Below are positions 17,825 through 25,907 of a stretch of 64,000 nt of DNA, piece after piece. Numbering within the stretch: the first letter of the stretch is position 1; the number at the start of each line of letters is the position of its first letter. The stretch comes from Lederbergia wuyishanensis (lineage in GTDB: Bacteria; Bacillota; Bacilli; Bacillales; Bacillaceae_C), in the NCBI RefSeq assembly GCF_022900255.1, contig NZ_JALIRM010000003.1, forward strand, positions 85,894 to 149,893, given 5' to 3'. A model generated the notes under the pieces. The model searched no databases. It was not told the origin of the DNA and worked only from the letters and a program-made list of their open reading frames with translations. The translations under genes were made by a program, and so were the position numbers.

Positions 17825-17866
17825 ATTACAAAAATACTTGAAACATTACAACTAATCTTGTAATAT
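17825..17866 (+). promoter_or_regulatory. Promoter with embedded inverted-repeat operator before the GH2 operon
   Basis: TTGAAA (17838-17843), 17 bases, then TAATAT (17861-17866). The perfect inverted repeat ATTACAA-N6-TTGTAAT occupies 17845-17864, and a second ATTACAA arm starts 20 bases upstream at 17825. Architecture and operator match those at 14622-14662. Confidence 0.7.
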
Positions 17867-17872
17867 CTGAAA

Positions 17873-17886
17873 TGTAAGCGATATAT
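17873..17886 (+). promoter_or_regulatory. Candidate cre (CcpA) site
   Basis: TGTAAGCGATATAT partly matches the Bacillus cre consensus TGWAARCGYTWWCW, with the central CG intact but a weak right arm. It lies just downstream of the -10, where CcpA would repress. Confidence 0.4.
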
Positions 17887-17945
17887 TTTGTGGTTTATTA
17901 TCATATATTACTATAAAAACAGTAATGAAATGGAGTGAATCAATC

Positions 17946-19691
17946 GTGAATAGTCCTTTAATTCCTAGACAGGAATATCCAAGGCCGCAAATGGTGAGAG
18001 CTGATTGGTTGAATTTAAATGGAAATTGGGAATTTGAAATGGATAACGGAAAAAGTGGGAAGCAGAGAAAATGGTTTGATGCTGGACATCATTTTTCTCA
18101 AAAAATTGTCGTTCCATTTTGCCCGGAGAGTGAGTTATCTGGAATTGGCTATACCGATTTTATGGCTGCTGTTTGGTACAAGAGGGAGTTTACGGTCCCT
18201 GAAGATTGGCAAGAGAATCGTGTTTTGATTCATTTTGGAGCCGTAGATTACGATGCGGAAGTGTGGGTAAATGGCAAGTCGGTTGGAAAGCATCGCGGTG
18301 GTTACTCTTCCTTTTCATTCGATATTACTGACTACATTTCAGCCGGAGAAAATATTGTGACAGTTTGTGCTGAGGACGATGTTAGGTCTGGTTTACAACC
18401 GAGAGGGAAACAGAGTGGTTTATATTATTCTCATGGGTGTGATTATACGAGAACGACTGGAATTTGGCAGACGGTTTGGTTAGAATCCGTGCCTAAAACG
18501 TATGTATCTAAGTTGAAATATTATCCAGATCTTGATAATCGTTCAGTACATATTGAAGCGGAATTAAATGGAGATTATGATGATCAGCTTGTATTAGAGG
18601 TTTCTTCTTCATTCGATGGGAAAGTTGTTGGTCATAATCAAGCAGCTGTTTCTGGACAAAAAGCAAGACTTTCCGTCGAACTTTCTGAAATTCATTTGTG
18701 GGAACCGGGGAATCCAAACCTTTATGATTTAGAAATTAGTATTTTAAAAGATAGTCAGAAGCTTGATAGTGTTGAAAGTTATTTCGGTCTTCGCAGCATA
18801 AAGTTAGATGGCATGGCTTTTAAAATAAACGATAAATCCGTTTTTCAGCGTCTTGTCCTTGATCAAGGGTTTTATCCAGATGGAATATATACGGCTCCCT
18901 CAGATGACGCACTTCGGAAAGATATAGAGCTTTCCATGGAGATGGGCTTTAACGGGGCGAGACTGCATGAAAAAGTATTTGAACCACGCTTCCTTTATTG
19001 GGCCGATAAACTTGGATATCTCGTTTGGGGAGAGCATGCCAATTGGGGATTAGATATTACAACCGCAACGGGACTTGAGAGATTTTTACCAGAGTGGCTT
19101 GAGGTTGTCGAACGAGATTTCAATCATCCTGCATTAATTGGCTGGTGTCCATTCAACGAGACATGGGATTTGGATGGCAAAAAGCAAAATAATGAAGTGC
19201 TGCGAATTGTTTATACAGTGACGAAACAAGTAGACCCGACTCGCCCTGTCATTGATACGAGCGGAAACTTTCACGTTCAAACAGATATTTATGATGTACA
19301 TGATTATGATCAAAATCCTGAAACATTTGCGGCAAGATATGAGCCGATGAAGCAGGGAGGAGAAGTATTTACGACATTCTCAGATCGACAACAGTATGGA
19401 GGTCAGCCATATTTTGTTAGTGAGTACGGTGGGATTTGGTGGAATCCGGACCAGAAAGATGATAAGGGCTGGGGATATGGTGATCGGCCAAAATCCGAGG
19501 AAGAATTTTTAAGTCGATATGAAGGGTTAGTTTCTGTCCTACTTGATAACCCTTATATGTTTGGATTTTGCTACACACAATTATACGACATAGAACAGGA
19601 AGTAAATGGTCTTTACACATATGATCGAAAACCGAAATTTGACCCTGAAATCATCCGCAATATTAACTCCCGTAAAGCTGCTATCGAATAG
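17946..19691 (+). CDS. GH2 family glycoside hydrolase (beta-galactosidase/glucuronidase-like), paralogue 1
   Basis: Cytoplasmic retaining glycosidase of about 581 aa with the compact three-domain GH2 layout: N-terminal jelly roll (YPRPQMVRADWLNLNGNWEF, 15-170), immunoglobulin-like domain (about 175-285) and TIM barrel (about 290-580). The acid/base is the Glu in CPFNETW and the nucleophile the Glu in VSEYGG. There is no signal peptide. The GTG at 17946 is preferred because GGAG lies about ten bases upstream; the ATG at 17925 has no ribosome site. It has a paralogue at 21971-23773. The exact sugar (galactose, glucuronate, arabinopyranose or other) cannot be told from sequence. Confidence 0.85.
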   Translation: MNSPLIPRQEYPRPQMVRADWLNLNGNWEFEMDNGKSGKQRKWFDAGHHFSQKIVVPFCPESELSGIGYTDFMAAVWYKREFTVPEDWQENRVLIHFGAVDYDAEVWVNGKSVGKHRGGYSSFSFDITDYISAGENIVTVCAEDDVRSGLQPRGKQSGLYYSHGCDYTRTTGIWQTVWLESVPKTYVSKLKYYPDLDNRSVHIEAELNGDYDDQLVLEVSSSFDGKVVGHNQAAVSGQKARLSVELSEIHLWEPGNPNLYDLEISILKDSQKLDSVESYFGLRSIKLDGMAFKINDKSVFQRLVLDQGFYPDGIYTAPSDDALRKDIELSMEMGFNGARLHEKVFEPRFLYWADKLGYLVWGEHANWGLDITTATGLERFLPEWLEVVERDFNHPALIGWCPFNETWDLDGKKQNNEVLRIVYTVTKQVDPTRPVIDTSGNFHVQTDIYDVHDYDQNPETFAARYEPMKQGGEVFTTFSDRQQYGGQPYFVSEYGGIWWNPDQKDDKGWGYGDRPKSEEEFLSRYEGLVSVLLDNPYMFGFCYTQLYDIEQEVNGLYTYDRKPKFDPEIIRNINSRKAAIE

Positions 19692-19697
19692 GAGAGG

Positions 19698-19742
19698 GGG
19701 GGACAGGTTCAATGGGGACAGTCCCCATTGAACCTGTCCCCC
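19698..19742. repeat. Perfect 45-bp palindrome, REP-like (copy A)
   Basis: A 22-bp perfect stem with a single-base loop, built on GGGGACAGGTTCAATGGGGA and its complement. It has no T run and so is not a simple terminator. Sequence and form resemble the GGGGAC-type palindromes of Firmicutes associated with REP elements. A related longer copy is at 21872-21933. Confidence 0.85.
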
Positions 19743-19752
19743 AGATAAAAAA

Positions 19753-20778
19753 ATGAAAAAGATTGTAATTCTCGTAGGTTCATTGCTTTTGATAGGGGGG
19801 ATGATGTTGGTTTTTCTAAATGAGAAAAAGGAAAGAACACTTTTCTATACGAATCCGGTCGGAGGAATGACTCGTATTGGCGATCCGTTTGTAATAAAAA
19901 CAAACGGTACCTATTATATGTATGCCACTTCTGAGCCTAATTTTGGTTATAAAGTGTGGCAGTCTTCTAATCTAGTGGACTGGGAAGAAAAGGGGATGGC
20001 ATATGTTCATTTTGATCAACCTCAAAAATGGGCAACAGGGGACTTTTGGGCGCCTGAAGTAGTTGAGCATAATGGGAAATTTTATATGACGTACAGTGCA
20101 CGTAATTTGGACGGGCATTTGCAAATTTCCATCGCAGTAAGCACTGAGCCGCTCGGTCCTTTTACGGATATTAGTACACAGATTATTAAACAAGAAGGCT
20201 CATATATTGATGGTCATATTTTTATAGATGATGATGGAAAGCCTTTCCTGTATTACGTAAAGGATTGTTCTGAAAACATCATTAATGGAAAGCATGTCAG
20301 TCAAATATTCGTTCAAGAAATGAATGATGAGCTTACGGAGTTATTAGGGGAGCCGCAATTTCTCACTGAACCGGATGCGAATTGGGAAAAACCATATGAT
20401 GAATACCAATGGAATGAGGGACCTTTTGTGTTAAAACACGAGGGAATCTATTATTTGATGTATTCATCTAATTATTTCGCAAGTCATGATTATAGTGTTG
20501 GATATGCAACTGCCTCTAATCCTTTTGGTCCGTTTGAAAAAGCTATAGAAAATCCTATCTTAACGAAAGATCTTTCGCAAGGCATATCAGGACCAGGACA
20601 TAATAGTGTCACGATTGGACCTGATGATGAAACGCTCTATATTGTTTACCATACGCATACAATTCCAGACGCACCGAGCGGGAACCGTCAAATGAATATT
20701 GACCGCCTTTATTTTGAAAATGGAAAGCTTAAAGTAGATGGTCCAACGTCCACGGAGCAGAAAATCATAGTAAAGTAA
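19753..20778 (+). CDS. GH43 family glycosidase with N-terminal membrane anchor
   Basis: Putative surface alpha-L-arabinofuranosidase or beta-xylosidase, 341 aa. Residues 4-22 are hydrophobic after two lysines, giving a signal anchor; there is no lipobox Cys. The GH43 propeller starts at TRIGDPFVIK (catalytic-base Asp), continues with YIDGHIF (second Asp) and WNEGPFVL (catalytic Glu), and ends with the GPGHNSV and RQMNIDRL segments. No ribosome site precedes ATG 19753: the ten bases upstream are AT-rich and directly abut palindrome copy A, which may have removed it. Its neighbours are GH2 and GH172 genes in one direction. Confidence 0.85.
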   Translation: MKKIVILVGSLLLIGGMMLVFLNEKKERTLFYTNPVGGMTRIGDPFVIKTNGTYYMYATSEPNFGYKVWQSSNLVDWEEKGMAYVHFDQPQKWATGDFWAPEVVEHNGKFYMTYSARNLDGHLQISIAVSTEPLGPFTDISTQIIKQEGSYIDGHIFIDDDGKPFLYYVKDCSENIINGKHVSQIFVQEMNDELTELLGEPQFLTEPDANWEKPYDEYQWNEGPFVLKHEGIYYLMYSSNYFASHDYSVGYATASNPFGPFEKAIENPILTKDLSQGISGPGHNSVTIGPDDETLYIVYHTHTIPDAPSGNRQMNIDRLYFENGKLKVDGPTSTEQKIIVK

Positions 20779-20791
20779 GGGAGTAATGAAT

Positions 20792-21868
20792 ATGTTCAAT
20801 GGGTTAGGGATGAACTTAGGTAATTTATCGAGACTATCAAAAGCTAAAACGAGATCGATTAGTGCGGAAAATTTCACAGGCGAAAAAGGAAAGGGCGGTA
20901 TGGCGACAGAAGGAACTGGAGCCCATGCAGCTCGTGATTTAGGGCAAAGCTGGAAGGTCTCACCATCGGTTATTATTCCGAAAAATACCGTTTTAACGAT
21001 GGCCGATATTCTAGACTCAGGCGCAATACAGCATATTTGGCTCACTTGTTTTCCTACTCATTGGCGGACACTGATTATTCGTATGTATTGGGATGGCGAG
21101 GAACATCCTTCTGTGCAAGTGCCAATTGGAGATTTTTTCTGTAGTGGTTGGTGTGAGCGTGCCAATCTCAATTCATTACCTGTCGCTGTAAACCCAGCGG
21201 GAGGAATGAATTGCTATTGGGAAATGCCGTTCAGAAAGTCAGCTAAAATCACGGTTGAAAATATCGGGAATGAGGATGCCGTTTTATATTATCAAGTCGA
21301 CTATACATTGACAGAAGTTCCAGAGGATACGGCTTATTTTCATGCTCATTGGAATAGAAGCAATCCCCTAGAGTATAAGGAAGTCCATACAATAGTAGAC
21401 CATATAAAAGGACATGGACATTATGTTGGTACGTATTTGGCTTGGCAAGTGAATAATACTGGTTGGTGGGGCGAAGGGGAAATTAAGTTTTATATGGATG
21501 GCGACGAGGAATTTCCGACGATTTGTGGAACAGGGACGGAAGATTATTTTGGCGGTGCTTGGAATTGGGAGCAGCCGAAAGGTGAATATGGTACGTATTC
21601 CACACCTTATTTAGGAATGCATCAGGTGATAAAACCAGATGGTTTATATAGAAGTCAACAGCGTTTTGGTATGTACAGATGGCATGTAATGGATCCAATC
21701 CGCTTTGAAGAAGATTTAAAAGTAACAATCCAAGCGCTCGGATGGCGATCTGAAGGCAGGTACTTACCTCTTAAAGATGATATTTCATCCGTCGCATTTT
21801 GGTACCAAACAGAACCCCATATCCCGCACCCATCCCTACCGGGAAAAGATGATTTAGAAGTGATTTAA
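20792..21868 (+). CDS. DUF2961 protein, probable GH172 furanosidase
   Basis: Putative cytoplasmic glycoside hydrolase of about 358 aa. The sequence has the DUF2961 hallmarks HIWLTCFP, VPIGDFFC, MNCYWEMPF, the NTGWWGEGEIKFYMDGD stretch and GTGTEDYFGGAW. Members of this domain were placed in CAZy family GH172, which acts on alpha-D-fructofuranosides or alpha-D-arabinofuranosides; the Glu residues in WGEGE and GTGTEDY are candidate catalytic residues. The ATG at 20792 has better spacing to AGGGAG than the ATG at 20786. The stop lies three bases before palindrome copy B. Substrate here is unknown. Confidence 0.8.
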   Translation: MFNGLGMNLGNLSRLSKAKTRSISAENFTGEKGKGGMATEGTGAHAARDLGQSWKVSPSVIIPKNTVLTMADILDSGAIQHIWLTCFPTHWRTLIIRMYWDGEEHPSVQVPIGDFFCSGWCERANLNSLPVAVNPAGGMNCYWEMPFRKSAKITVENIGNEDAVLYYQVDYTLTEVPEDTAYFHAHWNRSNPLEYKEVHTIVDHIKGHGHYVGTYLAWQVNNTGWWGEGEIKFYMDGDEEFPTICGTGTEDYFGGAWNWEQPKGEYGTYSTPYLGMHQVIKPDGLYRSQQRFGMYRWHVMDPIRFEEDLKVTIQALGWRSEGRYLPLKDDISSVAFWYQTEPHIPHPSLPGKDDLEVI

Positions 21869-21871
21869 AAA

Positions 21872-21933
21872 GTGGGGACGGGTTCAAAGGGGACAGGTTC
21901 AATGGGGACTGTCCCCTTTGAACCTGTCCCCAC
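21872..21933. repeat. REP-like long inverted repeat (copy B)
   Basis: Arms 21872-21895 and 21910-21933 pair over 24 bp with one G-U, around a 14-base loop that itself carries a further GGTTCAATGGGGAC unit. It shares the GGGGACAGGTTCAA core with copy A and lies between the GH172 and second GH2 genes. Confidence 0.85.
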
Positions 21934-21970
21934 ATCAAAAAAAGATTATTTGTTAAAGGAGCATGCATCG

Positions 21971-23773
21971 ATGATTTATAGGCAGGAATATCCGAGACCG
22001 CAGTTGGTCCGGAAAGATTGGTTAAATTTAAATGGTGAGTGGGATTTTGCTTTTGATCGCGACAATGTAGGTGTGAAAGAGAAATGGATTCAAAAGGCAG
22101 ATGCGTTTGATCAAAAAATTAATGTTCCTTTTGCTTATCAAACGAAACTAAGTGGAATCCATGACCCATACTTTTGTGACCATGTATGGTATAGAAGAAG
22201 TTTTTCGATTCCGAAAGAATGGGGGGACAAATCGGTCATCATTCATTTTGGTGCGGTTGACTATCGTGCATGGGTTTATGTGAATGGAAAGCTTGTTGGT
22301 TTTCATGAAGGAGGACATACATCTTTTTCCTTTGATATTACAGAATGTCTAACACATGAAACGGAAGAAATTGTTGTTCGTGTAGAGGACCCATCTACAG
22401 ATGAAACAATTCCAAGGGGTAAGCAATTTTGGAAAGAAAAATCCGAGGCGATCTGGTACACGCGTACAACGGGAATTTGGCAAACAGTTTGGCTAGAGCC
22501 TGTGAACGAAACGCGTATTTCCAAGCTGCGTTTTACTCCAGATATAGATCACGGAGATATCCTTATTGAATTCGATGTTGCAGGAGACTACAAAAATACG
22601 AGAGCGGAGTTTGAAATTACACTGGACGAGGAGCCAATTGCGAGCAATACCCATCTCGTTACTGCTCCCTACAATAAACATTTAATTCATTTGTATCAGC
22701 AACAAATTTTCCGTACAGGCTTTCATCATCATGGATGGAACTGGACGCCTGAAAATCCTAAGTTGTTTGATATAAAAATTAGATTATTAGATGAGAATGG
22801 TCTTGAACTGGATAAAATAGAATCGTATTTTGGTATGAGAAAAATACATACCGAAAACGGAATGGTGTATTTAAATAATCGTCCTTATTATCAAAAATTA
22901 GTACTAGATCAAGGGTATTGGCCAGACGGTCTTTTAACGGCTCCAACTGACGAAGATTTGAAAAAAGACATTGAGCTCACAAAAGAAATGGGCTTCAATG
23001 GCTGCAGAAAACATCAAAAAGTTGAAGATCCTCGTTTCATGTATTGGGCAGACAAGCTCGGATTCCTCGTGTGGGGAGAATGTGCGGCGGCTCCATACTT
23101 TAGCGATACTGCGGCTAGCCGACTCACGAAAGAATGGATTGAAATTATTGAGCGTGATTACAATCATCCTTCACTAGTTGCTTGGGTACCGATCAATGAA
23201 AGTTGGGGAGTCCCATTCATAAATCATGATAAGCAGCAGCAAAATCATTCCCTTGCCATGTATCATTTAATTCATTCACTTGATACGACAAGACTTGTTA
23301 TTTCAAATGATGGATGGGAGCTAACGAAAACAGATATTTGTGCGATCCACAATTATAATCATGGAAATAAAGAAGAAGTGGCTAAGTATAATTATTATAA
23401 AGATACGCTAGCAACAAAAGAAAGTATATTGAAATCGCAGCCAGCCCACCGCAACATTTATGCAGACGGATTTAAGCATGAAGGCGAACCAATATTACTG
23501 ACTGAATTCGGCGGTATTGGATTCAAAGTTGGGGAAGATGCTGGTTGGGGGTATACTTCTGTGAAAACAGAAGAGGAGTTTGTAGAAGATTATAAGCGTG
23601 TTATGGAAGCTGTCTACGCTTCTAAAATACTACATGGCTACTGCTACACTCAATTAACGGATGTTGAGCAGGAAATCAATGGATTACTGACTTATCATCG
23701 TGAGCCGAAATGTGATCTAAAAAGAATAAGAGAAATCAATCATGTATGGCATAGGTCAATTGTAGAAAGTTAA
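21971..23773 (+). CDS. GH2 family glycoside hydrolase, paralogue 2
   Basis: Cytoplasmic retaining glycosidase, 600 aa, with the same three-domain layout as the GH2 enzyme at 17946 and clear sequence similarity to it. The jelly roll starts at YPRPQLVRKDWLNLNGEWDF, the acid/base Glu is in VPINESWG and the nucleophile Glu in LLTEFGG. The start ATG 21971 follows AAAGGAG at 9-base spacing; the frame stays open upstream through palindrome copy B, but that stretch is repeat, not protein. A terminator follows. The two paralogues differ in the barrel and probably act on different linkages of one glycan. Confidence 0.85.
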   Translation: MIYRQEYPRPQLVRKDWLNLNGEWDFAFDRDNVGVKEKWIQKADAFDQKINVPFAYQTKLSGIHDPYFCDHVWYRRSFSIPKEWGDKSVIIHFGAVDYRAWVYVNGKLVGFHEGGHTSFSFDITECLTHETEEIVVRVEDPSTDETIPRGKQFWKEKSEAIWYTRTTGIWQTVWLEPVNETRISKLRFTPDIDHGDILIEFDVAGDYKNTRAEFEITLDEEPIASNTHLVTAPYNKHLIHLYQQQIFRTGFHHHGWNWTPENPKLFDIKIRLLDENGLELDKIESYFGMRKIHTENGMVYLNNRPYYQKLVLDQGYWPDGLLTAPTDEDLKKDIELTKEMGFNGCRKHQKVEDPRFMYWADKLGFLVWGECAAAPYFSDTAASRLTKEWIEIIERDYNHPSLVAWVPINESWGVPFINHDKQQQNHSLAMYHLIHSLDTTRLVISNDGWELTKTDICAIHNYNHGNKEEVAKYNYYKDTLATKESILKSQPAHRNIYADGFKHEGEPILLTEFGGIGFKVGEDAGWGYTSVKTEEEFVEDYKRVMEAVYASKILHGYCYTQLTDVEQEINGLLTYHREPKCDLKRIREINHVWHRSIVES

Positions 23774-23778
23774 TCATT

Positions 23779-23808
23779 AAAAGGGGGCTAGTCCTTTTGC
23801 CCCCTTTT
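23779..23808 (+). terminator. Terminator closing the GH2-GH43-GH172 operon
   Basis: AAAAGGGGGC pairs perfectly with GCCCCCTTTT around a 10-base loop. Confidence 0.9.
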
Positions 23809-23827
23809 ATGTCGATAAAAACAGTTT

Positions 23828-23842
23828 ATTGTCCGTACAAAT
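23828..23842 (+). promoter_or_regulatory. AraR-like box 1 of the 24 kb transporter operon
   Basis: ATTGTCCGTACAAAT matches the B. subtilis AraR consensus ATTTGTACGTACAAAT closely. It is the farthest upstream of three boxes in the 372-base gap 23774-24145. Confidence 0.65.
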
Positions 23843-23886
23843 TATAGGTTATACAAAAAATGGAACAAAATTTATCGAAAATTCGG

Positions 23887-23916
23887 TTGACATGTACGAA
23901 CATGGGAGCGTAAAAT
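23887..23916 (+). promoter_or_regulatory. Promoter with AraR-like box 2
   Basis: TTGACA (23887-23892) and TAAAAT (23911-23916) are 18 bases apart; ATGTACGAACAT sits in the spacer (23892-23903), as at the epimerase promoter. The resulting leader to the TTG start at 24146 is about 220 bases long. Confidence 0.65.
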
Positions 23917-24015
23917 ATAGGCATACTTACTAAATTTTTCTATTTACTCCTAAAGTAAGCGTTTTAACAAACGAAAAGTTTCACAATCGCCACTTTTACT
24001 GGCCGATCTATTAAA

Positions 24016-24030
24016 ACATGTACGTATGTA
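24016..24030 (+). promoter_or_regulatory. AraR-like box 3
   Basis: ACATGTACGTATGTA is an imperfect palindrome of the AraR type located in the leader, downstream of the promoter. With boxes 1 and 2 it could support looping. Bases 24031-24130 hold nothing else recognisable. Confidence 0.6.
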
Positions 24031-24145
24031 TCGGCGTTTCCAGAATATTATTATATAAACCATTTGGACATTGAAAGGGGGAGATGGAAAAGGGTGAGTA
24101 TAGTAGATTTATATTTTTAAATTTTCTATTAAGGGGGAGAAAGTA

Positions 24146-25537
24146 TTGAGAAAAAGTGTAAGCGTATTTATTTTTCTACTAACGTTGATGCTTGTTTTAG
24201 CAGGTTGTAAAAGCGGATCAAATTTAGCGAATAATCCTTCAGATGACAATACAAACAACAATGGAAAAAATGAAGGCACAGAAGAGGTTGTAGAAGAAGA
24301 AGAGGATATGAAACTAGTTTACGATTCTACCTTGGAAGGAAATGTAACATTCTGGACATTTACTCCAGATATCTATGTAGAGATTGTAAAAGGATTCAAT
24401 AAAGAATATCCAAATGTAAAGGTAGAAGTAGTAGGATTGGATTTTGGTGATATGCATGACAAGCTGCAAACAACATTAGCAGCTGGAAGTGGAGCACCAG
24501 ACGTAGCACAAGTTGAGCAAGGACAATTCGCCCGTTATGTAGTAGGAGACTTGCTTGAAGATTTGCTGCAACCTCCATATGATGCAGGACGGTACAAGGA
24601 ATTGACATCAGAATACAACTGGGAGCGTTGGAAGTCCGTTGATGGAGTCAAACTTCTTGGTATGCCTTGGGATGTAACTCCAGGTGTATTCTACTATCGT
24701 CAAGATTTGTATGAGCAAATGGGACTGCCTAGTGAACCAGAAGAACTTGGTGAATTCTTAAAAGATCCAAACAACGTACTAGCAGCAGCAAGAACATTTG
24801 CAGCGAATGGGATTTATATGTTTGAGTGGCGCGATTCACCAGCCGTTCAGTATGGTGATGCAATTGGATACTATGACAGTGATTATAATTGGCTTCGAAA
24901 TGATGCAAAAATGGCTGAACTGCTTGATTTTGTAAAAGAAGGAAATCAGCTTGGCTGGGCGCCGCAAATGTCAGTTCTATTTAGTGATGAAGGTAAACAG
25001 TTAGTCAACCAAGGAAAGGTAGCATCTTTCCCTGTAGGAAGCTGGGGAGCGCGTGAATTGAAAAATATTTTCCCTGAACAATCAGGAAAATGGAGAGCTA
25101 CAACTATGCCGCTTGGTTTAAATGTTGGTCTTGGTGGATCTACGTTTGTTATTCCTTCCCAAAGTGAAAATAAAGAGGCAGCATGGGCTTTTGTTGAATG
25201 GATGAACACTGCGGAAGAATCATGGAAAGTATTTGTTGAACATTCTGTAGAGCCAGGTTGGAAACATATCACTGCTTTACCTTGGTATCAAGAGCATACG
25301 AATGAGTACCTAGGCGGACAACAAGATTATGCTTTATATGATACGATCGCTGAACAAATTCCAGTGCGCAGACTTACACCTTTAGATGGCCAAGCATGGC
25401 CGATTTACATTGAAAGAGTAGCGAAAGCACTTGATGAAAATATCGATTCTAAAACTACTCTCCAACAAATTGAAGAAGCTGCTGAGAAGGAGCTTGGTCC
25501 TGAAGTTGAAAAATTGAAGGCGGATCTCGGTAACTAA
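24146..25537 (+). CDS. Sugar ABC transporter substrate-binding lipoprotein (arabino-oligosaccharide candidate)
   Basis: Family 1 binding protein of 463 aa. The TTG start at 24146 is supported by AGGGGGAGA. The signal peptide ends in the lipobox VLAGC. A linker rich in Asn, Asp and Glu (about 25-52) precedes the two-lobe fold, whose early motif GNVTFWTFTPDIYVEIVKGF and later DKLQTTLAAGSGAPDVAQVE are typical. Three AraR-like boxes upstream point to an L-arabinose-containing ligand. It is the first gene of a long cluster containing four permeases and a second, modular binding protein. A hairpin and an interspersed repeat separate it from the next gene, so its message may be more abundant. Confidence 0.9.
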   Translation: MRKSVSVFIFLLTLMLVLAGCKSGSNLANNPSDDNTNNNGKNEGTEEVVEEEEDMKLVYDSTLEGNVTFWTFTPDIYVEIVKGFNKEYPNVKVEVVGLDFGDMHDKLQTTLAAGSGAPDVAQVEQGQFARYVVGDLLEDLLQPPYDAGRYKELTSEYNWERWKSVDGVKLLGMPWDVTPGVFYYRQDLYEQMGLPSEPEELGEFLKDPNNVLAAARTFAANGIYMFEWRDSPAVQYGDAIGYYDSDYNWLRNDAKMAELLDFVKEGNQLGWAPQMSVLFSDEGKQLVNQGKVASFPVGSWGARELKNIFPEQSGKWRATTMPLGLNVGLGGSTFVIPSQSENKEAAWAFVEWMNTAEESWKVFVEHSVEPGWKHITALPWYQEHTNEYLGGQQDYALYDTIAEQIPVRRLTPLDGQAWPIYIERVAKALDENIDSKTTLQQIEEAAEKELGPEVEKLKADLGN

Positions 25538-25544
25538 TAATTTT

Positions 25545-25590
25545 GGGCTGTCCTCACGAGTTTAATAGATGAGTAGGGACAGCCCTTGGT
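25545..25590 (+). terminator. Attenuator-like hairpin after the binding-protein gene
   Basis: GGGCTGTCC (25545-25553) pairs with GGACAGCCC (25577-25585). The tract after it (TTGGTTT) is a poor T run, so partial read-through into the rest of the cluster is plausible. Confidence 0.6.
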
Positions 25591-25670
25591 TTAAAAAGAC
25601 TTTATCAGAAAGTATTAATTGAATACTAAACTAAGTTTCAATTTTTAAAAGTAAAGAGATTTCTTATTAG

Positions 25671-25830
25671 TGTCTAGCTCAAGCAGTTGTCGACTAGCAA
25701 ACTTCTTGAACTTTTCACTTGCGTAATCAACATCGACTTAATTCCTTGTCGTGTTTTCTTTATTGCAAGTCAAAGGTCGAAGAAGAAACGTCGACTATAA
25801 GCCGCAAGTCATGTGGCGACGTCGATAGAC
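25671..25830 (-). repeat. Interspersed repeat, copy 1 (minus orientation)
   Basis: This stretch aligns with the reverse complement of 37025-37172. Shared blocks include GTCTAGCT or GTCCAGCT, TCGACTAG, the AACATCGACT block and TTCCT(C/T)GTCGTGTTT, in the same order. It fills most of the 370-base gap 25538-25907. Bases 25831-25890 hold nothing recognisable and 25891-25907 carry the GGGGGAGG ribosome site of the next gene. Confidence 0.75.
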
Positions 25831-25907
25831 CCACATTCTAAAGGGATGTATATCGATATGCAAGGCACTTTCGTTTTTCCGATTAAACGAAACTGGGGGA
25901 GGCTTCC

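Noticed and set aside
19698..19742. Simple transcription terminator after the first GH2 gene
   Set aside because: The palindrome has no T run, has a one-base loop and shares its sequence with a second copy, so a repeat element is the better explanation.
21872..21970. N-terminal extension of the second GH2 protein through the palindrome
   Set aside because: The extension is translated REP-like repeat sequence; the ATG at 21971 has a proper AAAGGAG site and begins where its paralogue begins.
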